Assembly (NCBI RefSeq): GCF_000259505.1
Contig: NZ_AJMM01000019.1
Location: 124,001-188,000, forward strand
Reading direction: 5' to 3'
Origin: Streptococcus sp. SK643
GTDB taxonomy: Bacteria > Bacillota > Bacilli > Lactobacillales > Streptococcaceae
DNA length: 64,000 nucleotides
The notes under the pieces are model-generated. The model was given only the letters and a program-made list of their open reading frames with translations, was not told where the DNA came from and searched no databases. Position 1 is the stretch's first letter. Each line of letters opens with the position of its first letter. Below, one piece after another: positions 31,669 through 44,504 of this stretch. The translations under genes and the position numbers were made by a program.

Positions 31669-33098
31669 AAATTTTATTTGTAGCAGCCGAAGGAGCTCCC
31701 TTTTCAAAAACAGGTGGATTGGGAGACGTCATTGGCGCTCTTCCAAAATCACTAGTAAAAGCGGGACATGAAGTTGCAGTCATCCTACCTTACTATGATA
31801 TGGTAGAGGCTAAGTTCGGAGATCAGATTGAAGATGTTCTCCATTTTGAGGTGAGAGTTGGGTGGAGAAGCCAGTACTGTGGTATTAAAAAAACGGTCTT
31901 AAATGGTGTCACTTTCTACTTTATCGATAATCAATATTATTTCTTCCGTGGTCATGTTTATGGAGATTTTGATGACGGTGAACGCTTTGCTTTCTTCCAA
32001 TTAGCTGCCTTAGAAGCTATGGAAAGAGTCGACTTTATTCCAGATTTACTCCATGTGCATGATTACCATACAGCTATGATTCCTTTCTTGTTAAAAGAAA
32101 AGTACAACTGGATTCAAGCATACAGAGATATCAAAACTGTATTAACTATTCATAACTTGGAGTTCCAAGGTCAGTTTTCTGAAGGTATGCTCTGGGATCT
32201 ATTCGGAGTTGGCTTTGAACGTTATGCGGATGGAACTCTGCGGTGGAAAGACTGCCTCAACTGGATGAAGGCTGGTATTCTTTACGCAGACCGTGTATCA
32301 ACCGTTTCCCCTAGTTATGCTCATGAAATTATGACAAGTCAATTTGGTTGTGGTTTAGATCAAATTCTTCGTATGGAATCAGGTAAAGTATCTGGTATCG
32401 TGAATGGAATTGATACGGATATTTATAATCCGGAAACTGATGCTCTATTGGACTATCATTTTAATAAAGAAGATTTGACAGGAAAGGCTCAAAACAAGGC
32501 AAAATTGCAAGAAAGAGTTGGATTAACAGTTCGCGCAGATGTTCCATTAGTTGGAATAGTTTCTCGTTTAACACGTCAAAAAGGATTTGACATCGTTGTT
32601 GAGAGCTTGCATCAATTCCTGCAAGAAGATGTGCAAATTGTTCTTTTGGGAACTGGAGATCCAGCATTTGAACAAGCGTTTTCTTGGTTTGCGCAAGTTT
32701 ATCCAGAAAAACTTTCTGCCAATATTACCTTTGATGTCAAGCTAGCTCAGGAAATCTATTCAGCCTGTGATCTTTTCCTAATGCCAAGTCGTTTTGAACC
32801 ATGTGGGCTATCTCAAATGATGGCTATGCGTTATGGAACCTTACCGTTGGTACATGAAGTTGGAGGTCTTAGAGATACTGTTCAAGCCTTTAATCCAATT
32901 GAAGGTAGTGGTACAGGGTTTAGTTTTGATAATTTGTCACCATATTGGTTAAATTGGACTTTCCTAACAGCTTTGGAAGTTTATAAGAATCAACCTGATG
33001 TATGGCGTAAATTACAAAATCAAGCCATGGAATGTGATTTTTCATGGGATACAGCTTGTAATTCTTATCTTGACCTCTACCACAATTTAGTAAATTAA
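31665..33098 (+). CDS. glgA: Glycogen synthase (ADP-glucose type)
   Basis: GT5 glycosyltransferase elongating alpha-1,4-glucan from ADP-glucose. The 477-residue protein begins with the ADP-glucose motif [15 protein letters not shown] at residues 13-27, has [11 protein letters not shown] near residue 128, and the second-domain [17 protein letters not shown] near residue 377. It is last in glgBCDA and is followed by a 12-bp-stem terminator. No glycogen phosphorylase gene is in this operon; pulA just upstream may supply debranching. Confidence 0.95.
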   Translation: MKILFVAAEGAPFSKTGGLGDVIGALPKSLVKAGHEVAVILPYYDMVEAKFGDQIEDVLHFEVRVGWRSQYCGIKKTVLNGVTFYFIDNQYYFFRGHVYGDFDDGERFAFFQLAALEAMERVDFIPDLLHVHDYHTAMIPFLLKEKYNWIQAYRDIKTVLTIHNLEFQGQFSEGMLWDLFGVGFERYADGTLRWKDCLNWMKAGILYADRVSTVSPSYAHEIMTSQFGCGLDQILRMESGKVSGIVNGIDTDIYNPETDALLDYHFNKEDLTGKAQNKAKLQERVGLTVRADVPLVGIVSRLTRQKGFDIVVESLHQFLQEDVQIVLLGTGDPAFEQAFSWFAQVYPEKLSANITFDVKLAQEIYSACDLFLMPSRFEPCGLSQMMAMRYGTLPLVHEVGGLRDTVQAFNPIEGSGTGFSFDNLSPYWLNWTFLTALEVYKNQPDVWRKLQNQAMECDFSWDTACNSYLDLYHNLVN

Positions 33099-33104
33099 CA
33101 GATA

Positions 33105-33135
33105 AAATCGTATGAATACTTCATACGATTTTTGA
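33105..33135 (+). terminator. Terminator of glgBCDA
   Basis: AAATCGTATGAA, loop TAC, TTCATACGATTTTTGAG: a 12-bp perfect stem with a short T run. Confidence 0.7.
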
Positions 33136-33156
33136 GCTATTCTTAAAGGAGAAATG

Positions 33157-33800
33157 ATGAATCACGTAAAGGGTTTTGTGTTCTTGATGTTGATGGTACC
33201 CTGATAGAAGAGGAAGTTATTGATCTCTTAGGTAGAGAAGCAAACTGTGAGGAGAAAATTACTCAAATTACAAGACGTGCTATGAGTGGTGAATTGGATT
33301 TTGCTACTAGTTTAAAAGAGAGAGTTGCTTTATTAGAAGGACTCCCGATCACAGTTTTTGAGAAAGTTTTGCAAAGTATTCATTTATCGAAAAATGCCAA
33401 AGAATTTATCTCTATTTTGCAAAATAATGGGATTCCTGTTGGCCTCGTATCCGGTGGATTTAGTCCAGTAGTTGAGAGTTTCGCAAAGTCACTAGATGTT
33501 CATTATTTCCATGCAAATCAATTAGAAATAAAGGATGGTATTTTAACAGGACATTTAGTAGGGAAAATTGTTACACCTCAGGTCAAACAAGCTATTCTTG
33601 AAAAATGGAGAAATCAATTAAATCTTTCTAAAGAAAAAACAATCGCAATTGGAGATGGAGCAAATGATTTGTTTATGTTAAAAACAGCAGGATTAGGAAT
33701 AGGATTTTGTGCCAAAGAAGTCGTAAAAAAAGAAATAGCTTGCCATGTAGATAAGAGGGATTTCTTTGAAGTCTTACCTTTAATTGACTTTTTAAAATGA
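33157..33800 (+). pseudogene. serB: Phosphoserine phosphatase-like HAD protein, frameshifted near codon 6
   Basis: With AAAGGAG and ATG at 33157 the frame reads MNHVKG then runs into a stop at 33205. One base to the side the sequence continues FCVLDVDGTLIEEEVIDLLG and stays open to 33800. Restoring one G in GGG at 33171-33173 gives a normal SerB-like HAD phosphatase with nucleophile motif DVDGT, SGGF (motif II), and IGDGANDLFM (motif IV). Internal initiation at the ATG at 33282 would yield 172 residues lacking DVDGT, hence inactive. The gene would dephosphorylate phosphoserine or a related metabolite; the following gene is glycerate kinase. It could be a real mutation or a homopolymer sequencing error. 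Confidence 0.8.
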
Positions 33801-33809
33801 GGTGAAAGT

Positions 33810-34925
33810 ATGAAAATTGTAATTGCTCCTGATTCTTTTAAAGAATGTTTAAGGGCTGATCAGGTTGCTAAAGCATTCCAAAGAGGATTTGAACAAGCGA
33901 TATCTCATGTTGATTGCTTGCTCTGTCCAGTTGGAGATGGTGGTGAAGGCACGATAAGTGCTATTGGTCAGTCGCTCAATTTAGAAGAAAAATTTCAAGA
34001 AGTAACGGGACCTTTTGGTCAAAAGCTAGCCATGCCTTACTTCTTAAAAGGGGAAACGGCTCTCTTTGAAGTAGCTGATTTAATTGGTCTAGGGCAGATA
34101 CCACTAGAAAAGAGAAATCCCTTGAAAATACAAACTCGTGGTATCGGGGAGTTAATCCGTTACCTTACTGAACAAGGTATTAAAAAAATTTATGTAGGTG
34201 TAGGTGGCACTGCTAGTAATGATGGTGGAATTGGGATTGCTGCTGGTTTGGGTTATCAGTTCTATGATAAGAACGGAATGGAATTATCGGGAACAGGGGA
34301 AACATTACTGGTCTTAGACTCTGTATCAAATGAAATAGCTTTTAAAATACCTGATGATGTTGAGATTCGTATCCTAGCGGATGTGAAAAGTCCTTTATGT
34401 GGACATGAGGGTGCCACTTACACATTTGGAAAACAGAAGGGGCTTGAGTATCATTTGTTTAAACCCGTCGATTTAGCAATTCAGAGTTTTTATGAGAAAA
34501 ATGCTCCTATGACACTTAAGCTTCAAGGAGCAGGAGCTGGTGGAGGTATTGCTGCAGGTCTATGTACTTTTGCTCAAGCTCGTATCGTTTCTGGAATTGA
34601 CACTTGCTTGGATTTGATAGACTTTGATAAAAAAGTGGCAGATGCAGACTTAGTCATCGTAGGAGAAGGCAGACTGGATTGTCAAAGTTTGATAGGAAAG
34701 GCACCGATTGGTGTAGCAAAAAGAACCCCTGCCGGAGTTCCTGTTATTGCTATTTGTGGCAGTCTATCAGAGGATTTACCTCCCCTACCATTTGAAAATA
34801 TCTTAGCAGCTTTTTCAATATTAGAGAAAAGTGAACCACTTGAAGATAGTTTAAACAATGCAAGTCGGTATTTAGAGAACACTGCTGCAAATATAGGTCG
34901 CTTGTTGAACCTTGGAAAAATTTAA
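33810..34925 (+). CDS. garK: Glycerate kinase
   Basis: Phosphorylates glycerate with ATP to phosphoglycerate, feeding glycolysis directly upstream of enolase (encoded about 600 bases further on). The 371-residue protein opens [14 protein letters not shown], typical of the GarK/GlxK family, and carries [15 protein letters not shown] near residue 130, [14 protein letters not shown] near residue 190, [12 protein letters not shown] near residue 245, and [12 protein letters not shown] near residue 280. It begins 9 bases after the HAD gene, so the two form a pair. Its stop overlaps the stop of the convergent YueI gene. Confidence 0.9.
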   Translation: MKIVIAPDSFKECLRADQVAKAFQRGFEQAISHVDCLLCPVGDGGEGTISAIGQSLNLEEKFQEVTGPFGQKLAMPYFLKGETALFEVADLIGLGQIPLEKRNPLKIQTRGIGELIRYLTEQGIKKIYVGVGGTASNDGGIGIAAGLGYQFYDKNGMELSGTGETLLVLDSVSNEIAFKIPDDVEIRILADVKSPLCGHEGATYTFGKQKGLEYHLFKPVDLAIQSFYEKNAPMTLKLQGAGAGGGIAAGLCTFAQARIVSGIDTCLDLIDFDKKVADADLVIVGEGRLDCQSLIGKAPIGVAKRTPAGVPVIAICGSLSEDLPPLPFENILAAFSILEKSEPLEDSLNNASRYLENTAANIGRLLNLGKI

Positions 34926-35368
34926 CCAAACCATTTCTTCCAGATAGATTTTTTTGTTGATTCTTCCTTTTGATCTTCCCAGAGATTTGAAAATGTAACC
35001 TTGAGATTTTTTTCATTAATTTGAGTAACATGATCAGTATGGAAAATCAGTCCAAAAGGAGAAGAAGTAAGATCATCAGAGACTATAGTCGCCTGACAAT
35101 CTGCTTCTTTAGCCTGTTTCAGATAAAAAACTTGTTTGTCAAATTCTATTTTAGGATTAATTTTTAGAAAAAGAGGCTGCTCTTGCTCTTGGAAACTTTC
35201 TAAAATAGAAAGAAAACCTTTTTGAAATTCTGGACTATTGGCTGTCTCTATATCAGCAAAACCAAGAACTCTTTCTTCAAATGTTCCGAGATACCGACGT
35301 TGTTCATCGGGGTTTAACTTAGCTCCACCATGAGCTTTTTCTAATAGTTGTGTTGATAAATCTGTCAT
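34922..35368 (-). CDS. YueI-family protein (DUF1694), function unknown
   Basis: A 148-residue cytoplasmic protein whose family is widespread in Firmicutes beside enolase or similar housekeeping genes. Characteristic segments are [18 protein letters not shown] (residues 25-42) and [18 protein letters not shown] near residue 88, giving an alpha/beta fold. No catalytic motif can be named. It converges on glycerate kinase with a 4-base overlap of stop codons and no terminator between them, so each transcript would run antisense into the other. Confidence 0.8.
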   Translation of the reverse strand: MTDLSTQLLEKAHGGAKLNPDEQRRYLGTFEERVLGFADIETANSPEFQKGFLSILESFQEQEQPLFLKINPKIEFDKQVFYLKQAKEADCQATIVSDDLTSSPFGLIFHTDHVTQINEKNLKVTFSNLWEDQKEESTKKSIWKKWFG

Positions 35369-35464
35369 GAAAATAGTATATCATAAAAGCAACTAGAAAA
35401 GACAAATAAGAAAGCGATTACTTTATAAAGTTAAGGAAAATTTGCACAAAGATGACGTTTTTTC

Positions 35465-35493
35465 TTGAAAAACGCTTATTTTTAAGGTATCAT
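35465..35493 (+). promoter_or_regulatory. eno promoter
   Basis: TTGAAA (35465-35470), 17 bases, TATCAT (35488-35493); RBS AAAGGAGAG before the ATG at 35532. Confidence 0.65.
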
Positions 35494-35528
35494 AGAGGTG
35501 TAAAATAATTTAACTCAAAGGAGAGTAA

Positions 35529-36834
<1,306 letters not shown>

Positions 36835-36836
<2 letters not shown>

Positions 36837-36943
36837 AATAGTTCAGTGAACTATTTTATCCCGAACCTTGAAATTCAAAAGTTCGGCTGTTGATTTGACA
36901 ACGTTTCTAGCCCCTCGGATTTTATCCGAAGGGCTTTTTTTCT
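36835..36943 (+). terminator. Tandem terminators after eno
   Basis: First hairpin: AAAATAGTTCA-G-TGAACTATTTT (36835-36857). Second: AGCCCCTCGGAT, loop TTT, ATCCGAAGGGCTTTTTTTC (36909-36943), a strong intrinsic terminator. Confidence 0.8.
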
Positions 36944-36944
36944 G

Positions 36945-37180
36945 TTCAGGGGGCAAAACTATTATCTATTTTGGAGACTTATTTTAAAATTAACTTGGGG
37001 TTTTTAAAACTATTTATATTTGATAGGTAAAATCGAAGGGTCAAAGAAAATAGTTTACACTAAGAAACGAATTTGAGTAAACAGTATGAATTCTAATCCC
37101 AAAATTCTGCTGAAAAAAGTTTATTAAACCTCATTTTAGAATGAAAGTTAATTATAAGTTTTCTTTAAGTTACTTATATT
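36945..37180 (+). promoter_or_regulatory. Non-coding gap upstream of the DUF1002 gene with a 22-bp-period direct repeat
   Basis: No ORF is visible. AAGTTAATTATA (37145-37156) and AAGTTACTTATA (37167-37178) are 11/12 identical and exactly 22 bases apart, i.e. on the same DNA face, overlapping a TATATT -10 (37175-37180). This is the pattern of a response-regulator or activator site. A loose inverted repeat GTTTAC...GTAAAC lies near 37050-37081. Confidence 0.4.
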
Positions 37181-37210
37181 ACTCTAGATATGTAAAGGAG
37201 GGAATCCCCC

Positions 37211-39695
<2,485 letters not shown>

Positions 39696-39787
39696 GGCAT
39701 CAGCGAAGTAGAAGTAGATGTTCCGCCCATGAGATAGCTATCGTAGAGTAAGGAGTTTACGACGAAACGATACGGTAACAGCGAACC

Positions 39788-39900
39788 GCTGAGTGTGTAA
39801 GTTTGCTAGTGAAACGAAGTTAATCCTCAAAAGATTCACTGAATCTTTTGACCCCGCAGACGCATCACGCTGAGGCAGTATCACTGCTTGTACGAGCTTA
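39788..39900 (+). repeat. Dispersed repeat, copy 2 (full)
   Basis: The left end reads GAG TGT GTA AGT TTG CTA in frame, encoding E-C-V-S-L-L-V-K-R-S-stop as in copy 1. The hairpin is TCAAAAGATTC/GAATCTTTTGA, changed on both arms relative to copy 1, so pairing is conserved. The rest of the 402-base rlmD-tetR gap is a 92-base spacer (39696-39787) resembling sequence around 44.75 kb and 45.71 kb, and a terminator at 39917-39943. Confidence 0.8.
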
Positions 39901-39916
39901 GAAAAAAATGTTGACG

Positions 39917-39943
39917 AAAAATCCTTGGTGTCAAGGATTTTTT
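39917..39943 (+). terminator. Terminator before tetR
   Basis: AAAAATCCTTG, loop GTGT, CAAGGATTTTTT. Confidence 0.75.
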
Positions 39944-39970
39944 GGTATCCTCAAAAAGGTAATTTTATAA

Positions 39971-39999
39971 TTGACAATTTGTCAGTAAGATAGTATAAT
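39971..39999 (+). promoter_or_regulatory. tetR promoter with operator 1
   Basis: TTGACA (39971-39976), 17 bases, TATAAT (39994-39999), a consensus promoter. The perfect 13-base palindrome TGACAA-T-TTGTCA (39972-39984) covers the -35, so the regulator should repress its own gene. The same palindrome recurs before the ABC gene at 40720. Confidence 0.8.
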
Positions 40000-40019
40000 T
40001 TATAATCAGGAGGAATAAA

Positions 40020-40637
40020 ATGCGAGATGTAAAAGATCCGGAAATTCGACGGGCTGAAATTATGGATGCTGCTATGCTCCTCTTTATGGAGAAAGGATAT
40101 GCGAACACAACAACTCAGGATATAGTCGATAAGGTAAATATATCACGAGGTTTGTTATACTATCACTTTAAGAACAAAGAAGATATTCTGTATTGTCTTG
40201 TGGAACGTTATTCAGAGAAATTATTGAGAGATATTTATGTGATTGTCAATGATGACGACAAAACTGCTATTGAAAAAATAAGAGCCTTTATAGATGCCAC
40301 AATAATCTCTACAGATAACGTTTCAGCGGAAGGAACTGAGTTACAAAAGACGGTTGATCTTGAAGAAAATCGTTATATGTTAGATAAGTTATCTCATAAG
40401 CTCATTGAAAAACTGACTATATATTTTGATAGGATAATAAATCAAGGCATCTCAGAAAAAGTATTTTCTGTAAAATATCCATCAGAAACAGCAGAATTTC
40501 TGATGACAGCCTATGTTTTTGTTTCAAATAACATAGGTATAATAACTTCAAAGAAAGAACCTGTCAAAGATTACTTGAATGCATTTAAGATAATGCTGGA
40601 ACAAAATCTAAATACAAAAGGACTCTTTAGCAATTAA
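40020..40637 (+). CDS. TetR-family repressor
   Basis: A 205-residue TetR-type protein. The N-terminal helix-turn-helix spans residues 10-55 (RRAEIMDAAMLLFMEKGYANTTTQDIVDKVNISRG in outline, ending LLYYHFKNKEDIL), and the C-terminal helical domain would bind a ligand that is unknown. TGACAAWTTGTCA palindromes in its own promoter and in front of the downstream ABC transporter genes point to control of both. RBS AGGAGG. A hairpin terminator follows the gene. Confidence 0.88.
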   Translation: MRDVKDPEIRRAEIMDAAMLLFMEKGYANTTTQDIVDKVNISRGLLYYHFKNKEDILYCLVERYSEKLLRDIYVIVNDDDKTAIEKIRAFIDATIISTDNVSAEGTELQKTVDLEENRYMLDKLSHKLIEKLTIYFDRIINQGISEKVFSVKYPSETAEFLMTAYVFVSNNIGIITSKKEPVKDYLNAFKIMLEQNLNTKGLFSN

Positions 40638-40670
40638 AAAAAGATAGAATGTTTGTAAAGAGAACCATGT

Positions 40671-40708
40671 ACCGATAGCTAAATCAAAACAAGCTATCGG
40701 TATTATTT
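40671..40708 (+). terminator. Hairpin after tetR
   Basis: ACCGATAGCT / AGCTATCGGT (10-bp perfect stem, 11-base loop) followed by ATTATTTC. Confidence 0.6.
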
Positions 40709-40719
40709 CAAAATATAAC

Positions 40720-40732
40720 TGACAAATTGTCA
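40720..40732 (+). promoter_or_regulatory. Operator 2 upstream of the ABC transporter genes
   Basis: TGACAA-A-TTGTCA, a perfect 13-base palindrome identical to operator 1 except for the central base. It lies 15 bases before the ABC start codon, next to its RBS (GGAG), so binding would block transcription through, or initiation just upstream of, the transporter genes. Confidence 0.75.
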
Positions 40733-40746
40733 ATGGAGACAAAAAT

Positions 40747-41457
40747 ATGTTAGAGATAAAGAATTTTAGTAAAAGTTATGGGGATAAGAAGGTTGTGGAT
40801 AACCTATCTATTTCAGTACAGCCTGGAGATATTTATGGTTTTATTGGAGCAAATGGTGCAGGAAAAACGTCAACGATAAAGGCAGTTGTCGGTATCCATG
40901 ATTTTGAAGACGGAAGTATAATTATCAACGGTCATTCTATTAAAGAAGAACCTGTTATTTGTAAAAAAATGATGGCGTATATCCCAGATAATCCAGATTT
41001 GTATGAACATATGACAGGATTTCAATATATTGATTTCATTGCTGACTTGTTTGAAATTCCTACAGAAATACGCAGGGAGAGAATCCAAAAATACGGTGAT
41101 TTATTTGATATGACTGAGCATCTTTCAGGGATCATTTCCTCATATTCACATGGAATGAAGCAACGAACAGTCATTATTTCTGCACTTGTACATTCTCCCA
41201 AACTGTTGATTTTAGATGAACCTTTTGTTGGGCTAGATCCCAAAGCAACTTTCCTACTAAAGAAAATTATGCATGAGTGTGTTTCAGATGGAGGTGCTAT
41301 TTTCTTTTCAACCCATGTATTGGATGTTGCGGAAAAATTATGTAATAAGATTGCCATTATCAAAAATGGAAAGTTAATTGCAAGTGGCAATACAGGAGAC
41401 GTCAAAGGTGATGAATCATTGGAGGCATTTTTCATGGAGGTGCAGGACAATGAGTAA
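40747..41457 (+). CDS. ABC transporter ATP-binding protein (TetR-controlled)
   Basis: A 236-residue ATPase with Walker A GANGAGKTST near residue 34, signature SSYSHGMKQRTVI near residue 134 and Walker B LLILDEPFVGLDP near residue 154, then a switch histidine in FFSTHVLD. It belongs to the DrrA/CcmA-like exporter group. It overlaps the permease gene by 8 bases, forming a two-gene exporter under the TetR operators. Substrate unknown; drug or peptide export is a fair guess. Confidence 0.88.
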   Translation: MLEIKNFSKSYGDKKVVDNLSISVQPGDIYGFIGANGAGKTSTIKAVVGIHDFEDGSIIINGHSIKEEPVICKKMMAYIPDNPDLYEHMTGFQYIDFIADLFEIPTEIRRERIQKYGDLFDMTEHLSGIISSYSHGMKQRTVIISALVHSPKLLILDEPFVGLDPKATFLLKKIMHECVSDGGAIFFSTHVLDVAEKLCNKIAIIKNGKLIASGNTGDVKGDESLEAFFMEVQDNE

Positions 41458-43009
41458 CATTTGGATACTGCTCAAAGCGCAATTGATTAATTTCTTTCCT
41501 ATGAACGAGATTAGAGATTCAGGAAATAAAAAACAAAGTTCAATGGCTATTGCGAGTTTTGGCATAATAACTCTTTCCTTATTTTGCTTTGTTTATAATA
41601 TACTAACAGCGAAAACATTAGTACACGTCGGACAGCAGGACTTGATACCGGCATATATGGTCTCTGTATCAAGTTTTTCAATATTATTTTTGACTGTCTT
41701 TTATTCGAATGGCATTTTATTTGGCAGTCGAGATATGGAAATTCTCCTATCCTTACCTGTTAAAAGTTCGTATATTATCACCAGCAAGTTCATGTTTATG
41801 TACTTATTGAATTTTTTATTAGGCTTGATGTTTATGCTTCCGGGTGGAATTGTATGGGGCTTGAACGGAAGTTTAAACCTCCTACAGATTATATTGTATT
41901 TTACTTCTATAATTTTTGCCCCTTTGATCCCCATGTGTATAGCAGCATGCATGGGACTCATTATTGTTGTCGCTTCATCTTCTTTTAAAAGGAAAAATGT
42001 AATCTCTCTTATTTTTTCATTTGCGATGTTAGGGATAATTGGATATTTTGCATTATCAGCTTTGCAATCAGGTGTTGAAAGTAGTATTGGGGTTACTCTG
42101 GCTAAGCAAATTACTGGACTGTATCCAATTTCTAGACTATTTATGTCATACTACAATTTTCCAATGTACTATGGGATGGGATTTTATATAGTTCTTTCAA
42201 TAGTCGTCTTTTATCTATTTGTCAAAATTGCTTCGTTGAAGTATGAACTACTTAATACACTTGCCAATACGAAATCTAGATATGCTAATGACAAAGTATC
42301 TTATGAAAGAAAATCGGTATTTTTTTCCTTGTATCAAAAAGAGCTTGGACGATTTTTAAGTTCTTATATGGCAGTCTTGAATGCTGGGCTTGGAGTGATT
42401 CTTTTATGTGTCTTTAGTATATTTTTCCTGTTTAATTCTGTAGGGCAAATAGGAAATTCTGCAGGAATTGAAAATATAAATGAGTATCTTTCAAACTTAG
42501 CTCCCGTCTTTATTGCATCTATGCTTTCACTCAGTTGTTCAGCAGCTTCATCTATATCTTTAGAGGGTAAAAATATTTGGATTTTGAAAAGTTCTCCGAT
42601 TGAAGTGAAAAAGATTTTAAATGCTAAGATAGCTGTCAACCTTACACTTCATTTGATTGGATATATGATTTCTGTATCTGTATTTATGCTGAAACTTGAT
42701 ATGAATCCTATTCAAGTTATGAATCTAGTTATTGTTCCCATATGTTACTCCTTTTTTATAACTGTAATCGGAATCGCATTAAATAAAAAATATCCTAACT
42801 ATGATTGGGACAGTGAGATGATAGTTGTCAAACAAAGTCTTCCTGTTATTGTAACTGGAATTATTGGTATGATTGCACTTATTACGCCACTTTTGCTTAA
42901 TTGGCTGTTTAATATTCCGATTATATTTGTTTTACAGGTAGTATCAGTAGTTTTATTGGTTATTACAATGGGTGTTTATTTAACAATAAGCAAGTCAAAT
43001 TTTATCTAG
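41450..43009 (+). CDS. ABC transporter permease (TetR-controlled)
   Basis: A 519-residue integral membrane protein with about 12 hydrophobic segments, e.g. SMAIASFGIITLSLFCFVYN near residue 30 and PVIVTGIIGMIALITPLLL near the C-terminus. I start at the ATG at 41450 (MSNIWILLKAQL), inside the ATPase 3' end, rather than the in-frame start at 41378. The duplicated six-helix layout and the soluble segment near residues 275-305 resemble large ABC-2-type exporters. It pairs with the upstream ATPase. Confidence 0.82.
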   Translation: MSNIWILLKAQLINFFPMNEIRDSGNKKQSSMAIASFGIITLSLFCFVYNILTAKTLVHVGQQDLIPAYMVSVSSFSILFLTVFYSNGILFGSRDMEILLSLPVKSSYIITSKFMFMYLLNFLLGLMFMLPGGIVWGLNGSLNLLQIILYFTSIIFAPLIPMCIAACMGLIIVVASSSFKRKNVISLIFSFAMLGIIGYFALSALQSGVESSIGVTLAKQITGLYPISRLFMSYYNFPMYYGMGFYIVLSIVVFYLFVKIASLKYELLNTLANTKSRYANDKVSYERKSVFFSLYQKELGRFLSSYMAVLNAGLGVILLCVFSIFFLFNSVGQIGNSAGIENINEYLSNLAPVFIASMLSLSCSAASSISLEGKNIWILKSSPIEVKKILNAKIAVNLTLHLIGYMISVSVFMLKLDMNPIQVMNLVIVPICYSFFITVIGIALNKKYPNYDWDSEMIVVKQSLPVIVTGIIGMIALITPLLLNWLFNIPIIFVLQVVSVVLLVITMGVYLTISKSNFI

Positions 43010-43027
43010 TTAAAGGAGAAAAATAAG

Positions 43028-43249
43028 ATGAAAAGCAGACTGATAAAAGATATTGTGGTGTTATTAGTAATGCTAGCTATAATAGTTGTTATTACCAGAT
43101 TTCTCCCCGAAAAAGTTCTGATTCATTTCAATGCAAAAGGAGAAGTAGATAAGTTTGCAAATAAATACTATCTTCTACTAGCTACAGTCATCCCCTATTC
43201 TGCATATTGGAAGTTTGTTAGGCAAAGTGATAATAAAAAGATTAAATGA
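43028..43249 (+). pseudogene. SdpI/DUF1648-like membrane protein, truncated
   Basis: 73 residues starting MKSRLIKDIVVLLVMLAIIVV after AAAGGAG. HFNAKGEVDKFANKYYLLL is the N-terminal DUF1648 signature of SdpI-like immunity proteins, which normally continue through several more membrane helices. Here the frame ends soon after the second helix, and the 3' part runs into a GntR gene in another frame. I read this as the 5' remnant left by a deletion. It follows the exporter with an 18-base gap and may have been its third partner. Confidence 0.65.
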
Positions 43250-43592
43250 AACACCATCTATATTTACATTACAGATTGCATCAAAATTAAGAACGACTAT
43301 TTTAAGAGGTGATTATGCACCTGAACAACAAATTCCTTCAATAAGGAGATTAGCAGAAAACGAGAAGTGTAATCCGGCAACTGTCCAAAAAGCAATGAAA
43401 GTTCTCGAAGAACAGAATTTGGTTATTAGCTGTGGAACATTAGGATATTTTGTCATAGCAAGCGAGCAAGAAATAAAGGAGTTAAGATATCAAGAATCTA
43501 ACAAGCTAGTGAAAATTTTGTTTGAAAAACTTGGTTAGCTAGGCTTTTCAGAAGATGAGATTGTCAATTTATTTTTTAGAAAAGATGCTTAG
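43215..43592 (+). pseudogene. GntR-family (YtrA-like) regulator, lacking its own start and with an in-frame stop
   Basis: The frame from a TTG at 43215 reads NETPSIFTLQIASKLRTTIL, then IPSIRRLAENEKCNPATVQKAMKVLEE, a GntR winged helix-turn-helix of the short YhcF/YtrA class. There is no ATG and no RBS: the 5' end is fused to the truncated DUF1648 gene. A TAG at 43536-43538 interrupts it, yet the frame continues LGFSEDEIVNLFFRKDA to a second stop at 43590, matching the usual C-terminus of such regulators (L/KLGFSEEEI). A 107-residue product could be made, but probably the gene is decayed. Confidence 0.65.
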
Positions 43593-43637
43593 AAGAAGTT
43601 GAATGGAAATTTATTAGGATCATTTGTGAAAGTATAG

Positions 43638-43667
43638 AAAAGCCTTGATTGTAAGGCTTTTTTGTGT
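43638..43667 (+). terminator. Terminator after the GntR remnant
   Basis: AAAAGCCTT, loop GATTGT, AAGGCTTTTTTG. Confidence 0.75.
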
Positions 43668-43760
43668 TTTTATGATAGAATATAGGTAGTTATAATCGAG
43701 AGCAACTAAGAAGCAGTAAAAAAATATTAAACGTAGAATAATCAAGATTAGGAAGATAAA

Positions 43761-44504
43761 ATGATAGAAATTGACAAAAAGAATTTAAAAAATTATCTTT
43801 ATTTTACATTTGGAATTACTTATATAGCTTGGGGGCTTCTTGCCATATTTACTCAATCTCATATTTTGGGATTAGAAACATTTATAGGGAGAATGTTACA
43901 TATAGTAGGTGCACTTGGACCAGCTATTGCAAGTGGCTTTTATTTGAAAAGGAATAATATAAAATTTAAACATTTTGTATTTAATAAAAGAAAAAATAGT
44001 AGTATTTATTTCATTATTCATTTGTTAGCAATTTTGATACTATTTTCTGTATCTTCCTTAGAATTAAATGGAGTATCAATTTATCTGATGCCTTTATTCT
44101 TTATACAACTAATTTTTTTTGGTGGTGGACATGAAGAATTAGGATGGAGAGGAATATTACAGCCATTACTTGATAAAAAATATACTTATTGGCAATCTAA
44201 TTTGATTGTAGGATCAATTTGGGGAATATGGCATCTGCCTTTATGGTTTATAGTTGGAGAAAGTCATCAAGGATTTCCTTTTATTTTATTTTTTATATAT
44301 ACATTATTTTTAAGTTTTGTTTTAGGTCTTCTTTACCGTCAAACGAAATCTGTGGGGTACTGTCTATTATTTCACGCGTTTGCAAATTTGTTAAATCTCT
44401 ATTTTGTATTAAAAATTAATGTTATTTTTATTATCATTTTTGTTGGTTATTTAATTTATACTATATTAGCTAGTAATAGAATTAGTAAGGAAACAACATT
44501 TTAA
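43761..44504 (+). CDS. CPBP intramembrane metalloprotease (Abi/CAAX type)
   Basis: A 247-residue membrane protein with about eight hydrophobic helices and the three CPBP motifs: GHEELGWRG near residue 124 (EExxxR), WGIWHLPLW near residue 156 (WxxxH), and HAFANLL near residue 211. This family includes bacteriocin self-immunity and processing proteins (PlnI, Abi) in lactic acid bacteria. Its location a few kilobases from two lantibiotic loci fits such a role, but it is not part of either. GC is very low (about 30%), suggesting acquisition. Confidence 0.85.
   Translation: MIEIDKKNLKNYLYFTFGITYIAWGLLAIFTQSHILGLETFIGRMLHIVGALGPAIASGFYLKRNNIKFKHFVFNKRKNSSIYFIIHLLAILILFSVSSLELNGVSIYLMPLFFIQLIFFGGGHEELGWRGILQPLLDKKYTYWQSNLIVGSIWGIWHLPLWFIVGESHQGFPFILFFIYTLFLSFVLGLLYRQTKSVGYCLLFHAFANLLNLYFVLKINVIFIIIFVGYLIYTILASNRISKETTF

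Noticed and set aside
35465-35481. cre-like sequence TTGAAAAACGCTT in the eno promoter
   Set aside because: One base too many between the half-sites for a cre consensus; it is adequately explained as the -35 region.
41022-41450. Minus-strand 142-codon frame in the TetR-controlled ATPase gene
   Set aside because: Complement of conserved ABC motifs; no start signals.
43761-44504. CPBP protease as part of lantibiotic locus 1
   Set aside because: It is 4 kb away with a lipid kinase, IS remnant and terminators between; a functional link is only speculative.
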